This document shows, in pieces, positions 1-5,199 of a DNA stretch of 8,633 nucleotides (its first letter is position 1; the number at the start of each line of letters is the position of its first letter). Origin of the DNA: an uncultured Polaribacter sp. (GTDB lineage Bacteria > Bacteroidota > Bacteroidia > Flavobacteriales > Flavobacteriaceae); NCBI GenBank assembly GCA_937936695.1, contig CALHCK010000087.1, positions 1 to 8,633 of the forward strand, written 5' to 3'. Under the pieces are notes generated by a model. It was not told the DNA's origin, did no database searches, and saw only the letters and a list, made by a program, of their open reading frames with translations. The position numbers were made by a program, and so were the translations under genes.

Positions 1-492
1 AAAAATACCAAAACCTTGTGCTGCTTTTTTATCATGTTCGTGTATTTTAGGAATGCCATTAGCAAACTTAAATGTTTGATGATAAATAGGATGATTTGCA
101 GGAATTTCTTTAAGATCGGTTTTAGGAAACACCTTTTTTAGTTCTCTTCTAATAAATTTATCAAGACCGTAATTGTCTGAAATATGTAAAAAACCACCAG
201 AAATAAGATAATTTCTAAGGTTGTTAGCATCATCTTCAGAAAATAGCACATTTCCATGACCCGTCATAAAAAGTAACGGATAATTAAAAATATCTTCACT
301 ACTAATAAGTACAGAAGTAGGAGTTTTAGCAATATTTGTTTTTATATTACTATTGGCAAAAGTTACCAAATTAGGAATTGCAGTTGGGTTTGCATACCAA
401 TCTCCGCCACCGTTGTATTTTAAAATAGCTACTTCTTGCGCAGTGTGCGTGTAGTAGGTTAGAGTACAAAATAAAAAAAGGAATAGTTTCAT
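1..492 (-). CDS. DUF4159 domain protein, secreted (3' end beyond window)
   Basis: This is the first 164 codons of a DUF4159 family protein, read from the minus strand; the stop lies beyond base 1. Residues 1-18 form a short signal peptide (M-K, then an F/L-rich core, then THTA before Q19), so the product is probably exported to the periplasm. Family landmarks follow: KYNGGGDWYANPTA at 25-38, a glutamine-amidotransferase-like strand and turn with MTGHGN at 76-81, a GGFLHISDNYG block at 99-109, then KFIRRELKKVFP and NHPIYHQ at 133-139. From memory the family block is HIDDNYG; here the first Asp is Ser. Members are about 215-225 residues, so some 50 residues are missing. An in-frame ATG at 504 would add only MLLP; I prefer 492 because it gives a normal signal-peptide n-region. 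The function of DUF4159 is not established. It follows the Nudix gene after about 86 nt and may be the tail of the same operon. Confidence 0.85.
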   Translation of the reverse strand, partial: MKLFLFLFCTLTYYTHTAQEVAILKYNGGGDWYANPTAIPNLVTFANSNIKTNIAKTPTSVLISSEDIFNYPLLFMTGHGNVLFSEDDANNLRNYLISGGFLHISDNYGLDKFIRRELKKVFPKTDLKEIPANHPIYHQTFKFANGIPKIHEHDKKAAQGFGIF

Positions 493-578
493 TGGCAAAA
501 GCATATTTTAAGCAATATAGTAAAATGAATGCAAGCAAAAAAGACGAGTCCTTTATAAGTAGTTATCAATATTGGACT

Positions 579-1103
579 TTAAGCAAGTAAATCTTTAGCA
601 ATAAGTTCTAATAAAAATGTTTCTCTTTCAATAGACATTCCTTTTTTATCGCTTGTAGATATTGTTTTTTTATTATGTATAATAGCATCATAAATATTTA
701 CCCAAACAGGGTGCATGCCATTTTTAATTTCATGAGATTCCATATTACAAACCCCTAACTCTGTGTCAATATCACATGTATAACAATAAGAAATCATGTG
801 TTGTACATCAAAATCTGCTTTACGCCAAGGCCTATATTCTTCGTATGCCCCAAATGGTTTAATATTGTTAATATTTTTAGCTCCGGTTTCTTCAATTAAT
901 TCTCGTTTCATACCCGCAATTTTATCTTCATCAACATCTAAACCACCTCCGGGTAAGCTATAATCGTCATACCTTTTAGTGTATAGCAATAAAATATTAT
1001 TCCCTTTTACAGTAATAGCTCTGGTAGCTAATCTTGTAAAAGTAGTTTTGTTTTCTATATCTGTTACTTCGGTATGATAATGAGTTTTTAAAATATGCAT
1101 CAA
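579..1103 (-). CDS. Nudix hydrolase
   Basis: This 174-residue protein carries a perfect Nudix box at residues 53-75: G53, five residues, E59, seven residues, then R67-E68-L-I-E71-E72-T-G74-A. The REUXEE glutamates are the expected Mg2+ ligands for hydrolysing a nucleoside diphosphate linked to another moiety. Residues 22-50 give the strands before the box (TRAITVKGNNILLLYTKRYDDYSLPGG), and the conserved Arg/Tyr-containing stretch after it (AYEEYRPW, 86-93) fits the fold. There is no signal peptide, so it is cytoplasmic. The substrate cannot be read from the sequence: 8-oxo-dGTP, ADP-ribose and other nucleotides are all possible. Two Met codons open the frame (1103 and 1100), and either could be used. 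The start lies only 20 nt downstream of the rsmE stop, so the two are probably cotranscribed. Confidence 0.9.
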   Translation of the reverse strand: MMHILKTHYHTEVTDIENKTTFTRLATRAITVKGNNILLLYTKRYDDYSLPGGGLDVDEDKIAGMKRELIEETGAKNINNIKPFGAYEEYRPWRKADFDVQHMISYCYTCDIDTELGVCNMESHEIKNGMHPVWVNIYDAIIHNKKTISTSDKKGMSIERETFLLELIAKDLLA

Positions 1104-1123
1104 TAAAAAAATAAAATATAGAA

Positions 1124-1831
1124 TTATAGGTTTACAAAAGAAACTGTGTTAACAGCAACCAAAGCAGCTGTTTCTGTTCTTAATCTGCTTTCGCCTAAAG
1201 AAACAGGACTATAGTTTTTTGCGAGTGCTTTTTTAATTTCGTTGGCAGAAAAATCTCCTTCTGGGCCAATAAGTATGGTTATTTTTTCTGAAGATTGTAT
1301 TTCTGATTTAAATGTTTTTTTTGATGATGGTTCGCAGTGCGCAATACATAATTTTCCGCTAATATCTTTAGCTATAAATTCGTTAAACTTTAAAGGAGCA
1401 TTTAATGTAGGAAGTGTAAATTTTAAAGATTGTTTCATGGCAGATTGTATAATCTTTTCGAAACGTTCTAGTTTTACAGTTCTCCTTTCTGAGTTATCGC
1501 AGAGTATTGGTGTAATTTCATCAATACCAATTTCTGTGGCTTTTTCTAAAAACCATTCTATTCTATCGTTATTTTTAGTAGGTGCAATGGCTACATGTAA
1601 ATAATAGTTCCAAGGTTTTTGTTTTTCTTCTGTATTAGTAATGTCTGCAATACATTTTTTGTCGCTTGCAAAGTTAATTTTAGCATCAAATAAAAAACCA
1701 TTACCGTTGGTTATTTTTAAAACATCGTTTTCTTTTTTTCGTAATACACGTACTATGTGTCTACTTTCTGTTTTGTCAAAAACAATTTGTTGCGTATCGG
1801 TAGTTATATCAGCATTATAAAATAGTTGCAT
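1124..1831 (-). CDS. rsmE: 16S rRNA (uracil-1498-N3)-methyltransferase RsmE
   Basis: The gene encodes the SAM-dependent SPOUT methyltransferase that makes m3U1498 in 16S rRNA, in the decoding region of the assembled 30S subunit. The 235 residues match the usual length of about 240. Residues 1-70 are the PUA-like RNA-binding domain with the SRHIVRVLRKK motif (23-33; commonly SHHLVRVLR). Residues 75-235 are the SPOUT domain, with EKATEIGIDEITP (96-108), SERR (114-117), AMKQS (131-135), the SAM-knot loop ILIGPEGDFS (186-195) and SLGESRLRTETAA (211-223). All key blocks are present, so the enzyme looks intact. Its ATG lies inside the 3' end of the upstream YghO-like gene (17-nt overlap), which suggests translational coupling. 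The Nudix gene follows 20 nt later. Confidence 0.97.
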   Translation of the reverse strand: MQLFYNADITTDTQQIVFDKTESRHIVRVLRKKENDVLKITNGNGFLFDAKINFASDKKCIADITNTEEKQKPWNYYLHVAIAPTKNNDRIEWFLEKATEIGIDEITPILCDNSERRTVKLERFEKIIQSAMKQSLKFTLPTLNAPLKFNEFIAKDISGKLCIAHCEPSSKKTFKSEIQSSEKITILIGPEGDFSANEIKKALAKNYSPVSLGESRLRTETAALVAVNTVSFVNL

Positions 1832-2948
1832 TAATATCTAATTTATAAGTTCTACGTCTTTTGTGGGTAATCGGGCTAAAATCTTTCCAAAGCTTATTAA
1901 TAGCTTCGTTATCTTCTAATTCTGGTGTTCTAATACAGTTTTCTATACCTAAAGGTGCAAATGTTTTTGTGTATTGATCAAAAATAATAGCATGTACACC
2001 TTTGTTTTGGTAATCTGGATGCACACCAATTAAGTAAAAAATAACATCTTTAGAGCTTTTTTTAGCTTTTAGTAAATGAAATAAACCAAAAGGGAAAAGT
2101 TTTCCTTTTGTTTTTTGTAAAGCTTCAGAAAAGGAAGGCATTACAATAGCAAATGCAATTAATTTATTTTCGTTATTAACCACAAACTTTATAAATTCGG
2201 GGTTAATAAATGAAATATACTTCTTTTTAAAAAACGCTATCTGAGCATCAGAAATAGGTACAAATGTAGAAAGCTTAGAATAGCTTTTGTTAAAAACATC
2301 AAACATTTCATCTACATAAGGCATAATGTCTGCTGTTTTTGTAAAATCTAATGCTTTTAAATTAAAACGTTTTTTTACAATGTTACTAACTCTATCAAAA
2401 TAAGGTCCATTAACGTTTTTAAATTTAAATTTATTTTCTAAATATTCTTTTTCTTTTACAAAGCCTAATTGCTCTAAGTGATCTTTGTAGTATGGGTGGT
2501 TGTACCAAGTAATCATGGTACCAATATGATTAAAACCATCTATTAAAACCCCTGTTTTGTCTAGGTTATTAAAACCAACAGGACCCTCTAGATATTCTAA
2601 TTCGTTTTTAAGACCTATTTCTTTTACTTTGTTAAGTAGAGCTTTGGTAACAGCTATATCATCAATAACATCAAACCAACCAAAACGCATTTTTTTTATT
2701 TGTTGCTCTTTAACTTCATACCAGTTAATTATTGCGGCAACTCTACCAACAATTTTATTGTTTTTAAAGGCTATAAAAAACTGAGCTTCGGCATTTTCAA
2801 ATACAGGATTTTTTGTTGGGTCAAAGTTGTTTATTTCTTCCTTAATAATAGGAGGTACCCAAAAATTGTTTTTTTCGTATAAAGAAAAAGGAAATGTTAC
2901 AAATTGTTTCATTTCCTTTTTATTAGTTATTTTTTTTAATGTAATCAT
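1815..2948 (-). CDS. YghO-like GNAT-fold acyltransferase family protein
   Basis: This 377-residue cytoplasmic protein resembles the Escherichia coli YghO family, a GNAT-superfamily group of unknown substrate that automatic pipelines sometimes mislabel. The N-terminal half holds an opening common in the family (FPFSLYEKNNFWVPPI, 19-34), a GNAT-like strand (KIVGRVAAIINWYE, 65-78) and a signature block EGPVGFNNLDKTGVLIDGF at 121-139. The C-terminal half has the acetyl-CoA-binding-like motif A, YLIGVHPDYQNKGVHAIIF at 305-323, with Q/N-K-G in place of the textbook Q/RxxGxG/A. The architecture looks like two GNAT-type halves in tandem. The start at 2948 gives the usual family N-terminus; the Met at residue 13 is internal. 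It begins 15 nt after the barrel gene stop and overlaps rsmE by 17 nt, so it sits in the middle of an operon. Its acyl acceptor and its role are unknown. Confidence 0.85.
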   Translation of the reverse strand: MITLKKITNKKEMKQFVTFPFSLYEKNNFWVPPIIKEEINNFDPTKNPVFENAEAQFFIAFKNNKIVGRVAAIINWYEVKEQQIKKMRFGWFDVIDDIAVTKALLNKVKEIGLKNELEYLEGPVGFNNLDKTGVLIDGFNHIGTMITWYNHPYYKDHLEQLGFVKEKEYLENKFKFKNVNGPYFDRVSNIVKKRFNLKALDFTKTADIMPYVDEMFDVFNKSYSKLSTFVPISDAQIAFFKKKYISFINPEFIKFVVNNENKLIAFAIVMPSFSEALQKTKGKLFPFGLFHLLKAKKSSKDVIFYLIGVHPDYQNKGVHAIIFDQYTKTFAPLGIENCIRTPELEDNEAINKLWKDFSPITHKRRRTYKLDINATIL

Positions 2949-2963
2949 TTAAAAAATATTAGC

Positions 2964-4499
2964 CTATTCGTCGTCATTGTTATCATCGTCTTTCTTCCTC
3001 TTCTTTTTCTTCTTTTCTTTCTTAGCTTTTGGTTCTTTTTTCTTTTTCTCTTTTTTTACCTTCTTAGGTTTTGGCTCTTTTATTTTTTTCTCTTTTTTGG
3101 GCTTACGTTCTTTTACCTTTTTTTCTTTTTTCTTCTTTTCTTTTTTAGGTTTAGCCTCTTTGTTTTTGTCTTCTTTTAATATTTTTTCATCAAGCTTTTT
3201 AAGTTCTTTCTCTTCATCTTCTAATCTTTTTCTATCCTTCTTTTCTAGCTTTTCTGTTTCTTTTTGTAATTTCCTTTCTTCTTTTTCTATGTTTTTACTT
3301 TCTTTTTGAAGCTCTTTTTCTTTTTTCTTTTCAAGTTTTTGAATTGTTTTTTCTTCTTTTTCAGCTTCTTTTACAATTCTTTTTTCTTCTTTTTCGGCTT
3401 CTTTAGCTACAGCTTTTTCATTTTTAACAGTAACGTCGTATTTTTTCTTGAAACCTTTTAACTTTTTCTTAGAAGATTTTTTTCTACGTTTCTTTATTCT
3501 ACTTTTAAGTATGTTAGTTTTCTTTTTCTTGAAAATACCAATAAAACGGTTAAAGATGTTATTTTTTACGTTCTTGTCATGTCTTTTAAGAGATGATGTT
3601 TTTATTTTATTACCGTCTTCATCTAATTCTACAAAAGAATCTAAATGTCTGTCTATTCTGTAAGAAGCTCCGATACTAGCATAAAATCCATTGGCATTTC
3701 CTTCAGAAAGATACCTTCCAGAAGCACTTAATTGTAAATCTTTGGTATATAAGTATGCAGCACCTAAACCAACATTAAAATCGCTTACATCTTCCTTTAA
3801 AATAAAATTATTTTGATATTCTAAAAAACCAGACCATCTAATGTTAAAATTTTTAGTGGCAGTAACAGTAACAGAGTTTTTTATAAAATCGGTACCTATG
3901 TTGTCATAAAAAAAGTTACTAACAACATTAAAGCTATTACTTAAGTTTTGTTGTAGTAGTACACCAACTCTAGGGGAAGCTTTTTCTAATTTGTGTAGTT
4001 TGCCAACTAAATTAGTATTTACCCCTAAATAAAAACCAAAAGAAGGTATTAACCTTGTAAAATCAAAAGAATGTTGTTTTTTCCAACTTCTAATCTCTTT
4101 AGATTTATCTTTATATTTGGGTGCATATAACAAATATTTAGCTCCAACATTAAATCTGCTCAACCCAAGTTGATTGTCTTTAGATGTAAATATGTTGTTA
4201 AAAGCAATAACATCATTTTGAGGAGTTATCTGAAGATTTAGTTCTAATTTTTCAAAAAAGAAACTTGTTCTAAATAATAAATCGAAACCAAAAGATTGAG
4301 GCTCCGAAAAAATTGGATTTATAGTTGTGTTTCTAAAAAAAAGATTGCTTTCAAATTGATAAATTCCTGTACCTACGCTAAAAGGACTTTCAGAAAAACC
4401 AGGTTTGTTAGAGTTAATAACTCCTGTATATTGTGCTTGTACTGATGAAATACTAACAAGGATTAATACAAAAAATAGTTTAAAAAAAAGGTTCTTCAT
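2964..4499 (-). CDS. Outer-membrane beta-barrel protein with long Lys/Glu-rich C-terminal tail
   Basis: This 511-residue protein has a clear signal peptide: M-K-N start, F/L/V core, and likely cleavage after VQA at residue 22. Residues 23 to about 285 alternate short amphipathic strands rich in aromatic residues with turns (for example YQFESNLFFRNT, FGFDLLFRTSFFF, FRFN-like GLSRFNVGAKYLLYA, FGFYLGVNTNLVG, YASIGASYRID), as expected for an outer-membrane barrel. It resembles the transporter/phenol-degradation MetA-type barrels (PF13557-like) common in Bacteroidota; this family placement is by pattern only. A linker at 286-322 leads into a low-complexity tail: residues 323-360 are basic, 361-448 are Lys/Glu-rich with predicted coiled-coil character, 449-503 are repeats of the KPKKEKKKKE type, and 504-511 are acidic (DDDNNDDE). 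After a barrel the tail should lie in the periplasm. It is the first gene of the minus-strand cluster. Cargo or substrate is unknown. Confidence 0.8.
   Translation of the reverse strand: MKNLFFKLFFVLILVSISSVQAQYTGVINSNKPGFSESPFSVGTGIYQFESNLFFRNTTINPIFSEPQSFGFDLLFRTSFFFEKLELNLQITPQNDVIAFNNIFTSKDNQLGLSRFNVGAKYLLYAPKYKDKSKEIRSWKKQHSFDFTRLIPSFGFYLGVNTNLVGKLHKLEKASPRVGVLLQQNLSNSFNVVSNFFYDNIGTDFIKNSVTVTATKNFNIRWSGFLEYQNNFILKEDVSDFNVGLGAAYLYTKDLQLSASGRYLSEGNANGFYASIGASYRIDRHLDSFVELDEDGNKIKTSSLKRHDKNVKNNIFNRFIGIFKKKKTNILKSRIKKRRKKSSKKKLKGFKKKYDVTVKNEKAVAKEAEKEEKRIVKEAEKEEKTIQKLEKKKEKELQKESKNIEKEERKLQKETEKLEKKDRKRLEDEEKELKKLDEKILKEDKNKEAKPKKEKKKKEKKVKERKPKKEKKIKEPKPKKVKKEKKKKEPKAKKEKKKKKRKKDDDNNDDE
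2967..3533 (-). repeat. Low-complexity coding segment: Lys/Glu tail with short tandem peptide repeats
   Basis: This segment encodes residues 323-511 of the barrel protein. Two adjacent copies of a KEAEKEEK unit occur at residues 366-373 and 377-384. Degenerate KPKKEKK units recur around 450, 466, 477 and 490 (KPKKEK, KPKKEK, KPKKVK, KAKKEK). On the plus strand the DNA is almost pure pyrimidine, with uninterrupted runs at 2989-3023 (35 nt), 3033-3057 (25 nt) and 3116-3146 (31 nt). Such repeats are prone to length change between strains. Confidence 0.85.
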
Positions 4500-4754
4500 A
4501 AATTTTAGAATACTATTTGTTAAGCTTTATTGTGTATAAATGAAGTAGGTGTCATTTTTTTAATTGCAATTTACAAAGGTTACTTTAGTGTTTTTAAAAA
4601 CTAAAATACGTAAATTTTTAAAAAGCATGCAATTTATTATCACAATATAAATCTGTATTTGTTTTATTAGGTGTATTTTTTCTTTTTCTTTATTCGCTTT
4701 ATACTTTTAGGGAGAAGCATTTTAAACCGTAAAATTTAAAATAGATAGCGTTTT

Positions 4755-4805
4755 CTTATAGCAATTAATTTATTTTTTCTAAATTAAAAGAAAATAAATT
4801 ATAAG
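4755..4805. repeat. AT-rich inverted repeat (hairpin) in the divergent intergenic region
   Basis: A perfect 10-bp pair, AATTTATTTT (4767-4776) and AAAATAAATT (4791-4800), is separated by 14 nt. The symmetry continues outwards with CTTATA (4755-4760) and TATAAG (4800-4805) if a 7-nt bulge is allowed on the left side. It has no G+C-rich stem and no position at a gene end, so it does not resemble a normal terminator. It may be a protein-binding site or an element of an untranslated transcript. Confidence 0.6.
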
Positions 4806-4907
4806 CAAACATAAGGTAAAAAAATATATTATTTGGTTTCAATTTGTACTTTTTTAAATTTTTAAAAGTTTTGTAGTCTGTTAACGTTTAAATTGTGTGC
4901 AAATTGT

Positions 4908-4915
4908 TATTTTTG
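4908..4915 (+). promoter_or_regulatory. Candidate Bacteroidota -7 promoter element for DUF4834-yfhO cluster
   Basis: TATTTTTG matches the Bacteroidota -7 consensus TAnnTTTG exactly and lies 23 nt before the DUF4834 ATG, leaving a short 5' leader. No TTG is found at the ideal distance upstream; the nearest candidates are TTG at 4893-4895 (too close) and the TTAACGTTT stretch at 4881-4889. In such AT-rich DNA an 8-base match can occur by chance, so this is moderate evidence only. Confidence 0.4.
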
Positions 4916-4938
4916 ATTGATTTTTTATATAATAAATT

Positions 4939-5196
4939 ATGTTGGCAGGATTATTTAAAACCATTCTTTACATTTTAGTTTTTTACTATGCTTTTAAATT
5001 TTTAGCAAAATTATTTGCTCCTTTTTTAATGAAAAAAGCGGCAGAAACTATACAGAAAAAAGCAAATCAGCAACAAACAAACCAAACCCAAAGTACAGTT
5101 AAAGAAGGAGAAACTGTTATTGATAAAAAGCCTCAAAACAAAAGCCAAAGTAAAAAAACTGTTGGAGAGTATGTTGATTTTGAGGAGATAAATTAA
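4939..5196 (+). CDS. DUF4834 family small membrane protein
   Basis: This 85-residue protein has one strongly hydrophobic segment (about residues 5-31, rich in F, L, Y and K at the end), followed by a hydrophilic tail: a Q/N/T-rich linker at 43-52, a charged stretch, and a terminal VGEYVDFEEIN at 75-85. This matches the DUF4834 family of Bacteroidota, in which a single membrane helix is followed by a variable linker and a conserved GEYVDFEE-type C-terminus. Positive residues just after the helix (MKKAAETIQKK) suggest that the tail is cytoplasmic. The stop is only 3 nt before the yfhO ATG, so the two are cotranscribed and probably translationally coupled; an accessory or stabilising role for YfhO is an inference from this arrangement. 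Function is not known. Confidence 0.85.
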   Translation: MLAGLFKTILYILVFYYAFKFLAKLFAPFLMKKAAETIQKKANQQQTNQTQSTVKEGETVIDKKPQNKSQSKKTVGEYVDFEEIN

Positions 5197-5199
5197 ACT

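Larger units (their letters stand above)
4500..4938. other. Divergent intergenic region, 439 bp, AT-rich, no gene seen
   Basis: The region lies between the starts of the barrel gene (minus) and the DUF4834 gene (plus), so it must carry the promoters of both clusters. I find no open frame longer than a few codons and no RNA gene. It holds a TAnnTTTG-type element for the plus strand (4908-4915) and a weak, imperfect counterpart on the minus strand (TAACCTTTG, 4582-4574, with one extra base in the spacer and no clear -33 TTG). It also holds a 12-bp palindrome GTTTTTAAAAAC at 4590-4601 inside an imperfect inverted repeat of about 4583-4605, and a longer inverted repeat at 4755-4805. For such short divergent genes 439 bp is roomy, so regulatory sites or a small transcript are possible, but nothing proves this. 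Confidence 0.7.

Noticed and set aside
545..576. Short inverted repeat AGTCC...GGACT between the Nudix and DUF4159 genes as a possible terminator or attenuator
   Set aside because: The stem is only 5 bp with a loop of about 20 nt and has no T-run in the right place for the minus strand, so it is within chance expectation.
1242..1604. Plus-strand open frame of 120 codons opposite rsmE
   Set aside because: It lies wholly antisense to the conserved SPOUT domain of rsmE, and its protein shows no recognisable domain.
2977..3309. Plus-strand open frame of 110 codons rich in Phe and Ser, looking like a hydrophobic membrane protein
   Set aside because: It is the antisense shadow of the Lys/Glu-rich tail: polypyrimidine DNA necessarily reads as F, S and L. 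It has no independent start context and no family resemblance.
4590..4601. 12-bp palindrome GTTTTTAAAAAC as a regulator site
   Set aside because: A run of T followed by A is palindromic almost by default in AT-rich DNA; the outer symmetry needs a bulge. It is mentioned in the intergenic entry but not claimed as a site.
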